Shown here: positions 27,476 to 38,000 of the stretch, one piece after another
Numbering within the stretch: position 1 is the first letter of the stretch
Layout of the letters: every line of letters begins with the position of its first letter
Assembly (NCBI GenBank): GCA_007753915.1
Contig: CP036352.1
Span: 62,001 to 126,000, forward strand
Direction: 5' to 3'
Length of the DNA stretch: 64,000 nucleotides
Origin: Phycisphaerae bacterium RAS2
GTDB taxonomy: Bacteria > Planctomycetota > Phycisphaerae > UBA1845 > UTPLA1
Program-made: the position numbers and the translations under genes
The notes under the pieces: model-generated
Told to the model about the DNA's origin: nothing
What the model saw: only the letters and a program-made list of their open reading frames with translations
Databases searched by the model: none

Positions 27476-28666
27476 ATGAGCGTGATGGATTCCCCGCCCG
27501 GCTTTGAAGAGCGACCGGCCCTGCGCGTGCAGAAACGCCAGTCGCTGCTGGTCGGCATTCTTGTCGGGTTGACGGTCGGTTACTTCGTCGTCGGGCAGCT
27601 GCGCGGGTATCTTGAGGCGCGCAACGCCGGGACGCGCGCGATCACGCCGCGCGGTGATCTCGCGGCCGACGAGAAGTCGTCCATTGAGCTGTTCGCCAAC
27701 GCTTCGCCGTCGGTGGTTTATGTCCAGAGTGTGCGTCTGGTCGAGCGGCGGCGCGGGCTGTTCTCGCGCGAAGTCTTTGAGGTTCCCGAGGGCACCGGAA
27801 CGGGCTTCATCTGGGACAATCTTGGGCACATCGTCACGAATTATCACGTTGTCGAGCCGGGCCAGCGGCGCAACGCCGAACTCAAAGTCATCCTCGCTGA
27901 TCGTTCATCATGGGATGCACGCGTCGTCGGCGCCGAGCCGGACCGTGATCTGGCCGTTCTGAAGATCGACGCGCCAGCCGCCCGGCTGCGGCCCATCCCG
28001 GTCGGCACGTCAACCGATCTTCAGGTCGGGCAGAAGGTCTATGCCATCGGCAATCCATTCGGATTTGATCAGACGCTGACGACGGGGATCGTCAGCGCGA
28101 CGGGTCGCACGATCACCGCGCGAAACGGGCGCACGATCGACGGCGTGATTCAGACCGATGCAGCGATCAATCCGGGCAATTCGGGCGGGCCGCTGCTGGA
28201 CAGTGCCGGTCGATTGATCGGTGTCAACACGATGATTTTCAGCCCCAGCGGCGCGAGCGTCGGCATCGGGTTTGCCGTGCCGGTAGACATCGTCAACGAA
28301 ATCGCGCCGCAGTTGATTCGACACGGACGTGTCGTTCGGCCGTTGCTGGGCATCGAGCCGGTCGATGCCGGCATTGCGCGACAACTGGGAGTGACGCGCG
28401 GCGTGTTGATAGGCGGGGTGGCCGAGGGCGGCGGCGCGGAGAAGGCGGGGCTGGAGGGGACCTATCGCCTGGGCGATGGATCGATCGTGCTGGGGGATGT
28501 GATTGTCGGCATCGACGATCGCGAGATTGGTGACTACAACGCGCTACGCGACGTGCTGGAAAGCAAGCGCGCCGGTGACACGGTGACGCTGACGGTCGTT
28601 CGTGATGGCCGCACGCGCACGGCGAAGGTGAAGCTTAGCAGTTCGGTTGACGGCGCGGGCGAGTGA
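27476..28666 (+). CDS. HtrA/DegP-type serine protease
   Basis: A 396-aa membrane-anchored protease with one N-terminal helix (about residues 21-42, LLVGILVGLTVGYFVVG), a trypsin-like domain and one C-terminal PDZ domain (about 295-385). The catalytic triad is His124 (TNYHVV), Asp158 (DRDLAVLK) and Ser236 (GNSGGPLL). These enzymes degrade or refold damaged envelope proteins. ATG at 27476 (MSVMDSPPGFEE) is preferred to the open upstream frame because it places the helix at the N-terminus. The PDZ core VRPLLGIEPVD to GVLIGGVAEGGGAEKAGL is clear. Convergent with the next gene. Confidence 0.92.
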   Translation: MSVMDSPPGFEERPALRVQKRQSLLVGILVGLTVGYFVVGQLRGYLEARNAGTRAITPRGDLAADEKSSIELFANASPSVVYVQSVRLVERRRGLFSREVFEVPEGTGTGFIWDNLGHIVTNYHVVEPGQRRNAELKVILADRSSWDARVVGAEPDRDLAVLKIDAPAARLRPIPVGTSTDLQVGQKVYAIGNPFGFDQTLTTGIVSATGRTITARNGRTIDGVIQTDAAINPGNSGGPLLDSAGRLIGVNTMIFSPSGASVGIGFAVPVDIVNEIAPQLIRHGRVVRPLLGIEPVDAGIARQLGVTRGVLIGGVAEGGGAEKAGLEGTYRLGDGSIVLGDVIVGIDDREIGDYNALRDVLESKRAGDTVTLTVVRDGRTRTAKVKLSSSVDGAGE

Positions 28667-28699
28667 CGATGCTGTGTCGCCTCGGATGAGCGGCACGGG

Positions 28700-30946
28700 T
28701 TAACACGCTTTCAGAGAATCGCCGGATCGTGCTCGCACGGCGCGCTCGACCGTGAGCGGCACGCGATGCGGCGCCGTTGGTTCGATCGTGACCCATATTG
28801 ATTTGAACGCCGGCGTTTTTGAGCGCGGGTCCACGCGCGAAGGCACAAGCACGTTCGCCTCGGGGAAATACATCAGGCAGTTGCCTTCGCGAATCTCGAA
28901 CGGCCGTACGCGCAGGCCCGCCATTTCACCGGCTTCGCTTCGGACGGTAACGAGTTGGTCGGAAACGAGGGAGCGCTGTTCCATGTCGCGCTCGTTCAGC
29001 AGAATCACATCGCGCCGCTCCTGCCCGCGGTAGAGGTCCTCGTCTTCATAGACGACGGTATTGAATTGCCCCTCGGATCGCACGGTCATCAACCGCAGTG
29101 CCCCGTCGCGCGGGGGCGCTCCATCCGGCAGCGGCGTCTCGTGGAATCGCGCCCTGCCGTCGGCCGTGGGAAATCGCGGCCGATGTTGCGTGCGTCCGTC
29201 AATGTGAAATTCGGCCTTCGTGGCGCCGATGGACTCCAGCTTCTCAAAGCCCGGTACGATCCTCGCGATGGCGGCGCGAATGGACTCGTGCGATTGCATT
29301 GCTCGCCAGTCGATCGGTCCGCCGCCGCCCAGCACCGCGTGCGCCAGGTCGGCCACGATTGCTACTTCGCTGCGCGGGCCGTCGTGTCGCGCGGGGCCGC
29401 CGTCGCTTAACCGCACGTAATTGAACATCGATTCCTGCGTGGTCGATTGCGATTCCTCGTCGCGCGCCAGCACCGGCAGCACGATGGTCTCCTGCCCGCG
29501 GCCCCACACATGGCCGAGATTGAGCGTCGTGTTGAGGTGGACGATCAGGCCGAGCCGGCTCATCGCACGCCGGGCAAACGACGAGTCGGGATTCGCGGCG
29601 AACAGATTGCCGCCGAGGCACACGCCCACGTCCATCTCGCCGGCGTCGGCCGCTTCCATGCACTGCATCGTGTCGCGGCCCCCCCACGCTGGAAGTGTGA
29701 CGCCAAAGTGTCGCTGTAATCGCTCGAAGATTGCCTCCTTCAGTGCCGGCGTTACGCCCATGGAGCCGACGCCCTGCACGTTGCTGTGCCCGCGGATCGG
29801 CAGCAGGCCAGCGTGCGGGCGACCGACCATGCCGCGCAGCAAAGCGAGATTCGCAATCGCGTGGATGTTCTGCACGCCGTGTAAATGGTGCGTGATGCCC
29901 ATCGTCCAGGCAAAAACCGTCGCGCGCGATCGCGCATAGCGCTCGGCGACGCGCTCGATCATCGGCCGCTCCACGCCGCTGCGATGCACGATTTCATCCC
30001 ACGGAGTCGCGCGAATGGCGGTTTGCCAATCTTGCGCGCCGGTCGTCGCGGTGTCGATGAACGCGCGATCGGCCGCCCCGCTCTCCAGCACGGCTTTCGC
30101 GATTCCGCAAAGCAGTGCGATGTCCCCGCCGATGTGCGGCTGGACGTACATGCTTGCGATGCGCGAGCCGAACAGCATGCTTCGCACATCGGACGGTACG
30201 CGGAAGTTCACCAGTCCCGGCTCGACGACGGGGTTGATCACGATGACGTCGCCGCCGCGCCGCCGTAGCTGCATGAGCGTGCGCATCAGGCGCGGGTGGT
30301 TCGATGCCGGGTTGCCGCCGATGAGGAAGAGCAGGTCGGTGTGTTCAAGATCGTCCAGTGTGATCGTGGCCGTTCCGCTGCCGACTGCGTCGTTCAGCGC
30401 GACGCCGCTGGCCTGGTGGCAGTAGTACGAGCAGTTGTTGACATGATTCGTGCCGTACATCCTGGCGAAGAGCTGCAGCAGGAATGCGGCTTCGTTCGAG
30501 GATCGGCCGCTCATGTAGAAGAACGCGCGGCGCGGGTCGGTCGCCTTGAGTCGCTGCGCGATGCGCGACATCGCCTCGCTCCAGTCGATCGGCTGGTAAT
30601 GGGTCGCGCCCGGTGCGGCGTAGAGCGGCTGCACGACCCGGCCGGCGGCCTCCAGCTCGCGCGAGGTAAGCAGCTCCAACTGTTCGAAGTTGTAACGCTC
30701 GAAGAATTCGCGGCGCAGGCCGTCCTGCATGTCGGCCGCCATTGCCTGAAGGGATTTCTTGCAGATCTCCGGCCAGTGTCCCGACTCGTTGCGCATGCCG
30801 CCGAGCTGGCCGCCCATGCCCAGCGCGCAGGTCTTGCAGGCGTTTTTCGATCGCACGCTTTGCCACGCGCGCCGCCACCCGACGCGCTGCGCGACGCGCA
30901 GCGCATACGCGATAGCCTGCCAGCCGCCGCCGCGAACCTTAGCCAT
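28700..30946 (-). CDS. YdeP/FdhF-family molybdopterin oxidoreductase
   Basis: A 748-aa protein of the FdhF/YdeP group of bis-MGD oxidoreductases. The N-terminus has CKTCALGMGGQLGGM and ICKKSLQAM, typical of YdeP proteins. Next come GRSSNEAAFLLQLFAR and CSYYCHQASGVAL, then the pterin-binding dehydrogenase core (GGNPASNHPRLM, RGHSNVQGVGSMG) and the C-terminal molydopterin dinucleotide-binding domain (about 620-740). E. coli YdeP is linked to acid resistance; the true substrate is unsettled. There is no twin-arginine signal, so it is cytoplasmic. It follows ettA after 45 bases in the same direction. Confidence 0.85.
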   Translation of the reverse strand: MAKVRGGGWQAIAYALRVAQRVGWRRAWQSVRSKNACKTCALGMGGQLGGMRNESGHWPEICKKSLQAMAADMQDGLRREFFERYNFEQLELLTSRELEAAGRVVQPLYAAPGATHYQPIDWSEAMSRIAQRLKATDPRRAFFYMSGRSSNEAAFLLQLFARMYGTNHVNNCSYYCHQASGVALNDAVGSGTATITLDDLEHTDLLFLIGGNPASNHPRLMRTLMQLRRRGGDVIVINPVVEPGLVNFRVPSDVRSMLFGSRIASMYVQPHIGGDIALLCGIAKAVLESGAADRAFIDTATTGAQDWQTAIRATPWDEIVHRSGVERPMIERVAERYARSRATVFAWTMGITHHLHGVQNIHAIANLALLRGMVGRPHAGLLPIRGHSNVQGVGSMGVTPALKEAIFERLQRHFGVTLPAWGGRDTMQCMEAADAGEMDVGVCLGGNLFAANPDSSFARRAMSRLGLIVHLNTTLNLGHVWGRGQETIVLPVLARDEESQSTTQESMFNYVRLSDGGPARHDGPRSEVAIVADLAHAVLGGGGPIDWRAMQSHESIRAAIARIVPGFEKLESIGATKAEFHIDGRTQHRPRFPTADGRARFHETPLPDGAPPRDGALRLMTVRSEGQFNTVVYEDEDLYRGQERRDVILLNERDMEQRSLVSDQLVTVRSEAGEMAGLRVRPFEIREGNCLMYFPEANVLVPSRVDPRSKTPAFKSIWVTIEPTAPHRVPLTVERAVRARSGDSLKAC

Positions 30947-30991
30947 GCCCCTTGTCCTCGTGGTGCGGCGACGATTGTACCCGACGCGGCG

Positions 30992-32674
30992 CTACAGTTT
31001 CAGTTCGCGATACTTGACGCGGTGTGGTCGGTCGGCCGCTTCGCCCATGCGTGCCCGCCGGTCGGCTTCGTACGCCGTGTAGTTTCCGTCGAACCAGTGC
31101 ACGACGCTCTCGCCCTCGAAGGCGAGGATGTGCGTCGCGACGCGGTCGAGGAACCACCGATCGTGGCTGATGATGAGGGCGCAACCGGCGAATGCCTCGA
31201 GTGCTTCCTCCAATGCGCGCATCGTGTTCACGTCGAGATCGTTGGTCGGCTCGTCGAGAAGAATCACGTTCGCGCCCTGGCGCAGCATGCGCGCGAGGTG
31301 CACGCGGTTGCGCTCGCCGCCCGACATCGTGTCGACGGCCTGCTGCTGATCCGTCCCGGTGAAGCCGAATCGCCCGACATAGGCCCGGCTGTTCACGCGC
31401 TGCGAGCCGAGGGCGATCAGCTCATCACCGCCGGAGATGGCCTCCCACACCGTCTGGCCGGCCTTGAGCGAATCGCGGCTCTGCTCGACGTATGCCAGCT
31501 TGACGCTGTCGCCGATCTCGATCGTCCCGGTGTCGGGCTTCTCCTGCCCCGTGATCATGCGAAAGAGCGTGGTCTTGCCGGCTCCGTTGCCGCCGATGAT
31601 GCCGACGATCGCGCCGGGCGGCACGGAGAACGTCACGTCCTGCATCAGCAGTTGCCGGCCGTATGCCTTGGTCAGGTTCTTCGCCTCGATGACTCGGTCG
31701 CCCAGCCGCGGCCCCGGCGGAATGTAGATTTCAATCTCTTTCAGCTTCTCGCCTGCGTCCTGCGTCAGCAGTTGATCGTAGGCCTTGAGGCGGGCTTTGC
31801 TCTTGGCCTGGCGCGCCTGGGGCGAGCGGCGGATCCAGTCCAGCTCGCGCTGAAGTGCGCGCTGTCGGGCCGACTCGGTCTTCTCCTCGACTTTCAGCCG
31901 CGCGTCCTTCTGTTCCAGCCACGAGGAGTAATTGCCCTTCCACGGGATGCCTCGTCCGCGATCCAATTCCAGAATCCACCCCGCCACGTTGTCGAGGAAA
32001 TACCGATCGTGCGTCACCGCGATGACTGTGCCCGCGTAGCGCTGCAGGTGCAGCTCCAACCAGCCGACCGATTCGGCGTCCAGATGGTTCGTCGGCTCGT
32101 CGAGCAGCAGGACGTCCGGCTCGCGCAGCAGCAATCGACAGAGCGCCACGCGCCGGCGCTCGCCGCCTGAAAGAACGTTTACGGGCTTGTCGCTGTCCGG
32201 ACATCGCAGCGCGTCCATCGCGACTTCCAGCTGCGTCTCCAGCTCCCATGCGTTCAGCGCGTCGAGCCGTTCCTGCACACGACCCTGATCTTCCAGCAGC
32301 TTCGTCATCTCGTCATCAGAGAGATTCTCCCCCAGTCGCTCGTTGATGCGCTCGAACTCCTTCAGCAGGTCGATGGATTCCTGCTTGCCCTGCTCGACGG
32401 CTTGCCGCACGGTGAGTGTGTCGTCCAGATGCGGCTCCTGTTCGAGGAATCCGACGGTGAAGCCCGGCTGGAGAGATATTTGTCCTTCGTAGTCCTTGTC
32501 GACGCCGGCAAGGATGCGCAGCAAGGTACTCTTTCCCGAGCCGTTCAGGCCCAGCACGCCGATCTTGGCGCCGTAAAAGTACGAGAGGTAGATGTCCTTG
32601 AGGATCTGCTTCTTCTCGTGGCGCTTGCTGACGCCGATCATCGAATAAATGATTTTGTATGCTTCATCTGCCAT
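30992..32674 (-). CDS. ettA: Energy-dependent translational throttle protein EttA
   Basis: A 560-aa ABC-F protein with two ATPase cassettes and no membrane domain. Cassette 1 has GLNGSGKSTLLR (about residues 41-52) and VLSGGERRRVALC; cassette 2 has GGNGAGKTTLFR and TMSGGERNRVHLA. The linker between them is the ABC-F P-site tRNA interaction region (KARLKAYDQLLTQDAGEK). EttA binds the ribosomal E site and gates the first elongation step according to ATP/ADP. The N-terminus IIYSMIGVSKRHEKKQILKD is typical of EttA. It lies 24 bases downstream of the antiporter gene. Confidence 0.93.
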   Translation of the reverse strand: MADEAYKIIYSMIGVSKRHEKKQILKDIYLSYFYGAKIGVLGLNGSGKSTLLRILAGVDKDYEGQISLQPGFTVGFLEQEPHLDDTLTVRQAVEQGKQESIDLLKEFERINERLGENLSDDEMTKLLEDQGRVQERLDALNAWELETQLEVAMDALRCPDSDKPVNVLSGGERRRVALCRLLLREPDVLLLDEPTNHLDAESVGWLELHLQRYAGTVIAVTHDRYFLDNVAGWILELDRGRGIPWKGNYSSWLEQKDARLKVEEKTESARQRALQRELDWIRRSPQARQAKSKARLKAYDQLLTQDAGEKLKEIEIYIPPGPRLGDRVIEAKNLTKAYGRQLLMQDVTFSVPPGAIVGIIGGNGAGKTTLFRMITGQEKPDTGTIEIGDSVKLAYVEQSRDSLKAGQTVWEAISGGDELIALGSQRVNSRAYVGRFGFTGTDQQQAVDTMSGGERNRVHLARMLRQGANVILLDEPTNDLDVNTMRALEEALEAFAGCALIISHDRWFLDRVATHILAFEGESVVHWFDGNYTAYEADRRARMGEAADRPHRVKYRELKL

Positions 32675-32698
32675 GAGTCCCGGCTCGCTCCTGTGTTG

Positions 32699-34780
32699 CT
32701 ATCCTTGTTGGCTTGGACCTCCGACGCCTTTGCGCACGATCAACATCGAGCAGGGGCAGTCTGCCGCGATGCGCTCGGCCTTCCAGCCGAACACATGCGA
32801 CTCGAGGCCCCACTTCTCGGCCACGCCGATCAAGACCAGATCGTGCGACGCGGCTTCACGAATCACCGCGTCGATCGGCGAATCATCTTCGACCATGCGA
32901 AACGTCACCGGCGTCGGCTGCGTCGGATCGGCGAACACCTTGTCCACCGCGCCCTGCGCGCCGAGCGGCGGTGCATCGCGCCGCGTTCGTGGTGTCACGT
33001 GCAGCACGGTCACGGCGGCGCCGGCGCTGCGCGCCAGCCGCCTCGCCAGTTCCAGTGCCAGCCGATCATGCGTGCCGCCGAGAAACGGGACCAGCACCCT
33101 CCCCGCGGTCGCGAAGCGGCGATCGACAAAAACGCCGATGTCGCACGCGGCGCGCGACATGACTTTGTGCACCGTGCCGCCAAGCAGGGTTTGCCCGAAG
33201 ATCGGCCGGTGAAACCCCATGAGGATCAAGTCCGCGTGCCGTGCCGCCGCGACCTCCGATATGTCCGTCGCGACATCCGTCGTGACCAGTGAGAGCGGCT
33301 CCAGCTCGATCCCCGCCTCCTTCGCCGCCGCGGCGAGCGGCGCCACGGCCGAGTCTTCCTCCGCGCTTCCGCGGTCCGCCGCGCTGCGATAGGCGTCGCG
33401 ATCGACGGCCGGCTTGAGGTGCAGCGCCACCAGTTTGCCGGCGCTGCCGGCGATCTGCCCCCCGAGTCGCAACAGGCCCGCCGCCGTGTCGGGCCGCGCG
33501 ATGGACACCAGCAGGCTCCACGGCCGATCGGCAGCCGGCGCCGCGATGGGTCGATCGCGAAAGAGCCGATCGGGATAGACCCAGCTTAATACAGGTGTCG
33601 TCAACGCGGTGGTCACCAGCGCCATGATGACCATCATGGCGAAGACAACATCGGAGATGACGCCCAGTTCGCGGCCGATGTTGAGGATGACCAGCTCCAT
33701 CAGTCCTCGCGTGTTCATGAGGATGCCGATGGCGGAGGATTCACGCCAGGACAGCCCGCAGGCGCGCGCCGCGATGGATGCGCCGCCGATCTTTCCGGCG
33801 CAGGCGACGAGCACAATGAGCCCGGCGTCGAACCAAAGGCGGCCGGAACTCAAGAGCCCGATTTGCGTTTGAAGTCCCGCGAAGGCGAAAAAGATCGGCA
33901 ACAGGAAAACGACGGTGATGTCCTCGAGTCGTTCGGTCAGGTCGCGGACGAACGCCGAGCCCTTTGGCATGATCACGCCGACGAGGAACGCGCCGAACAG
34001 CGCGTGAATCCCGATCGCTTCCGTTGCGAGCGCCGAAGCGACGATCAGCAACATGACCAGTCCGAACATGCCCTGCGAAAGGCGCCCGCGAAGTTTGTAA
34101 TAGGCTTCCAGTCGCCCCATGAGCGGTCGGCCGATCCAGAACATGATCGCGACATAACCCGTGGCCAGGATGGCCGTCAGTCCGGCGCTGTGCAATCCAC
34201 GGGCGCGGCAAATCGCGACAACGAACGCCAGCATGCACCATGCAATGACGTCATTCATCGCCGCGCAAACAATCGCCAGCGCGCCCACCGTGGTCTTGTG
34301 TAGATTCCGCTCTGTCAGGATGCGAGCCAGCACAGGAAACGCCGTCACACTCATGGCCGCGCCCATGAACAGGCTAACCGTGGTCAACGACATGGCGGGC
34401 GGGTTTCCGAACAGCCGCGGATACAGATAGCAAGTCAGTGCCGCGCCAAGCAAAAAAGGAAGCACGATGCTGGACGCCCCGATGCCGGCTGCCGTGCGCC
34501 CCTGCTTTCGCAATAGGCGGGGGTCAAGGTCCACGCCGATCAGAAAGAGAAACAGCACGACTCCGACCTGGCTAAGGATTTGCAGGTATTGGAGTGATGC
34601 GGCCGGGAAGACCGCTGCCCAGGCGGTCGGTGCCACCATTCCGAATACGCTCGGCCCCAGCACGATGCCAGCGACCATTTCGCCGACAACCTGCGGCTGT
34701 CCGACGCGCGCAAAGAGCCGGCCCATTGCGCGCGACGCGACAAGGATCAACCCCAGTTGCCAGAGAAGCGTTAGAAACAA
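32699..34780 (-). CDS. CPA2 cation/proton antiporter with Usp domains
   Basis: A 693-aa membrane protein. Residues about 1-410 form a CPA2 (Kef/NapA-like) exchanger with some 12 helices, including GEMVAGIVLGPSVFG and LIGVDLDPRLLRKQG. Two universal-stress (UspA-like) domains follow in the cytoplasm, at about 420-545 (PWSLLVSIARPDTAAG) and 550-690 (RVLVPFLGGTHDRLALELA, ending CSMLIVRKG). Usp domains often bind ATP and may sense energy status to gate the exchanger. It is the first gene of a same-strand run with ettA and the YdeP-like gene. Confidence 0.88.
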   Translation of the reverse strand: MFLTLLWQLGLILVASRAMGRLFARVGQPQVVGEMVAGIVLGPSVFGMVAPTAWAAVFPAASLQYLQILSQVGVVLFLFLIGVDLDPRLLRKQGRTAAGIGASSIVLPFLLGAALTCYLYPRLFGNPPAMSLTTVSLFMGAAMSVTAFPVLARILTERNLHKTTVGALAIVCAAMNDVIAWCMLAFVVAICRARGLHSAGLTAILATGYVAIMFWIGRPLMGRLEAYYKLRGRLSQGMFGLVMLLIVASALATEAIGIHALFGAFLVGVIMPKGSAFVRDLTERLEDITVVFLLPIFFAFAGLQTQIGLLSSGRLWFDAGLIVLVACAGKIGGASIAARACGLSWRESSAIGILMNTRGLMELVILNIGRELGVISDVVFAMMVIMALVTTALTTPVLSWVYPDRLFRDRPIAAPAADRPWSLLVSIARPDTAAGLLRLGGQIAGSAGKLVALHLKPAVDRDAYRSAADRGSAEEDSAVAPLAAAAKEAGIELEPLSLVTTDVATDISEVAAARHADLILMGFHRPIFGQTLLGGTVHKVMSRAACDIGVFVDRRFATAGRVLVPFLGGTHDRLALELARRLARSAGAAVTVLHVTPRTRRDAPPLGAQGAVDKVFADPTQPTPVTFRMVEDDSPIDAVIREAASHDLVLIGVAEKWGLESHVFGWKAERIAADCPCSMLIVRKGVGGPSQQG

Positions 34781-34902
34781 AGGTCGGTTGTTCCGCCTTG
34801 TCGGGCGGCTCCGCGGAAGAGGCTATTCCAGCCCGCCCCCGAACGCGGGAACTTAAGGCAATCGTGGCCGCATGCCAACGAAAAGCGATTCGCCGAACGA
34901 AG

Positions 34903-35029
34903 GGGCGCAGAGCGGACGACCCACCGTCGGCGAGTTGGTCGCCGGCTGTTCAGCGTCATTGCGCCATCGCGCCAACGCATTACCGCTTCGCGGTCCTGGT
35001 GTCTTGGCGCTTCGGGGCTGTGGAGTTGC
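34903..35029. repeat. GCGCCAAGACACC-type dispersed repeat, probable
   Basis: On the minus strand this gap contains GAAGCGCCAAGACACCAGG, then ACCGCGAAGCGG, then TTGGCGCGATGGCGCAATG, made of short GGCGC/GCGCC modules. I recall similar low-complexity repeats between genes of many environmental bacteria. There is no coding frame. It lies directly downstream of the tricorn stop. Confidence 0.35.
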
Positions 35030-38000
35030 CTACTTGTCCTCTTCGCGGATGCCCATGCCGCTGCGATCCGGGTAGGTCGGTCGATTCGGCGCGCGATAGG
35101 GATTGCGCTGCAATTCGCCCAACATGTGCGCAATGGCTGCGTCGAGCTGCGGATCGCCGCCGTCGACCATGAGCGCCGGGTCGTCGACGACTTCCATATC
35201 GGGATCGACGCCGTGCCCCTCGATGCCCCAGGTGCCGTCTTTCTTGTAATACCCGAACGTCGGCACCGTTGTGAACGCGCCGTCAATCAACCCCGGGTTG
35301 CCCGAGATGCCGATCAGCCCGCCCCACGTCCGCATCCCGATCAGCTTGCCCAGGCCCGACTGGCGGAAGTATGCCGGGAACGCGTCACCACCCGACCCGG
35401 CGAGGCCGTTGATCAACATGCATTTCGGTCCCTGGTGGCTGTCCGGCGGCCACGGCCAGTCGTGACCGTCGCGCCGCGCCCAGTAGTTCGTGATCGGCCG
35501 ATTGAGCAGTTCGATGAAGCGCGTGGGGATCTGCCCGCCGCCGTTCCATCGTTCGTCGATGATCAACGCGCCCTTGTCCATCTGGCCGTAGAACTGGCGG
35601 AACAGGTCATTCTGCCCATCGACGCCGGTGTTGGGCACATAAATGTATCCGACCTTGCCGTCGGTCTTCTCGGCGACGTACGCCCGGTTGCGCTCGATCC
35701 ATGCGCGATAGCGCAGATTGCTCTCGTCGGAGAGCAGCTTCACCACCACGTCGCGGGCTTTGTCATCCATCGTCGCCTTGTCGCTTACCGTCAGCGTCAC
35801 CGTCTGATCGGCCAGCCCTTGGAAACTCGCCCACGGATCGCGCGCGGTATCCACCGGCATCCGGTTCACCGCCAGGAGGTAGTCGCCGACCTTCACATCG
35901 ACGCCGGGTTGACTCAACGGTCCGCGCGCGTCGCTGTCCCACGGTGCGCCCTCGTGAATCCGAGCGATGCGATACGCCGCCGTATCGCCCTTGACCAGCT
36001 CGAAATCACAACCCAGCATGCCGACCGATACGCTCGGCTGGCCTTCCAGGTCGCCGCCGCCGTAATAAGTGTGTCCGGCGTTCAATTCGGAGATCATCTC
36101 GGCTGCCACAAAGCCGACATCTTCGCGGCTCGCACAGTCGGCCAGCATCGCCGCGTACCGCTTGTACACGGCCTCCCAGTCGACGCCGTGCATGTGCGGG
36201 TCGTAGAAGTAATCCCGCTGCAAGCGCCACACCTCGGTGAGGATCTGCTTCCACTCTTCGCGCGGCGAGACCATCGAACCCATGCCGGCCGTGGAAATCG
36301 ACTTGTCCAGCTTCTGGTCCTTCGCCGGGTCAACGATCGCCATCTTGTTGTCCTTGCGAACCAGCAGCTTCTTGCCGTCCGGCGAGATGGCGAAGAAGGC
36401 CGCACCGGCCAGCACCGTGTTCTCTTCCTTCTTCTCATCCGCCAGGTCGAAAATGCGGATGGACGGCTCGGTCTCGGCGCCACGGCCCGCGAACCGCGAG
36501 AAGATCAGCTTGGCATCGTGCGCGACGGCGAGGTTTCCGAAGCTGCCGCGCTTGATCTCCAGTTGCACGGCGCGGCGCTCGAATTCTTCCAGCTCGATGA
36601 TGACCGGCTTTTTCTCATCCTTTTTCTCGCCCGGCTGGGATGCTTGCGTGCTGGTCGGCGACGAAGCGGGCTGCGAATCCGCCGTCTGGCTGGAGGCGGG
36701 CTGGCTCGTCGCAGGCTGGGTGGTGGCCGGCTCTTCGTCACTCTTGGGCGCGAAGGGCAGCTTCACGTCCTTTCGCAGCGGAACGACATAAAGCAAAGCC
36801 GTCTCGTTATAGACGAAAGTCGTTCCAATGTCCTCGTAGCGCGGGCTGTTCCAGGCGCGGTTGCTGGCGAAGTATAGATAGTCCCCCGCCCGGTCGAAGG
36901 TCGGCGCCCAATCGTTGAACATGCCGGTCGTCACCTGGTGCACTTTGCCCGACGCCATCTCGTACAGATAAATCGCCGATTGGCGGTTTAAACCGTTCTT
37001 CGGGTAGGCGATCCAGCCGGAGTCGCGGCTCCAGCTTATTCGCGGCGCATTGGCCCATGGGTCGGTGTCAATGGCTTTCGTCTCCTTCTTCTCCACGTCG
37101 CAGAGCAGGATGTTGCCGGCCTTGTCGGTGAGGGCAATGTGCTTCGAGTCGGGCGACCAAATGGGCGCGTAATAAAACGTCTTGCTGCCCTTGGTCAGTT
37201 GCTCCGGCTCGCCTTTCTCATCCGCCGAGCGGCGGTACAACTCGTACTCGCCCGTTGCATCGGAGAAGTATGCGATCCACTTGCCGTCCGGGCTCCACAT
37301 CGGGTCGCGATCGAACACGCCGCTGCTGCGCGTCAGGTTTCGCGGCGAGCCGTGTTCGGCCGGGAGCGTCCAGATGTCGCCCCGCGCCTCGACCACCGCG
37401 CGCTTGCCGGTGGCCGAAATGTCGAGCGCCGGCATGTTGCCCGCCACATCCACGCGCCGCGGACGAAGCTTCGGCCGATCGCCGGGGATCGTGACCGACA
37501 CAACCTTGTCGGACTTCGCGCCGAGGTTGAACAGGCGCAGCTCCGCGCCGACCTGAAAGACGATTTCGCCCTCTCCATTGGCGCCCGGACCATTCGATGC
37601 CCACTTGATGTCGAAATCTTTGTAGTTTGTGTGCTGCTGCGTGCGACCGCTGGCTGTGTCGTACGACCAGATGTTCTGGCGATGCTCCGGCCCGGCGTCG
37701 CTTAGGTAGTACACGGTCTGCCCCTGCCACATCGGTTGGGTGTCGGTGCCCTCCCACGTCGTCATTTGTTTTGATTGCTTCGTCTTGAGGTTGAACAGCC
37801 AGATGTCGGTCGCCATGCCGCCTCGGTAGCGCTTCCACGTGCGGAAGTCCGTCGTGTGTGGCGTGTAGGCCAGCCACTCGCCATCGGCGCTGATCGCCGC
37901 CGTCGCGCCATAGGGTACGGGCAGCTTCACGGGCATGCCGCCCGAAGCGTCGACGGTGAAGAGCTGCATCTGGCGGCGCAAACCGGCCAAGCCGTTTGTA

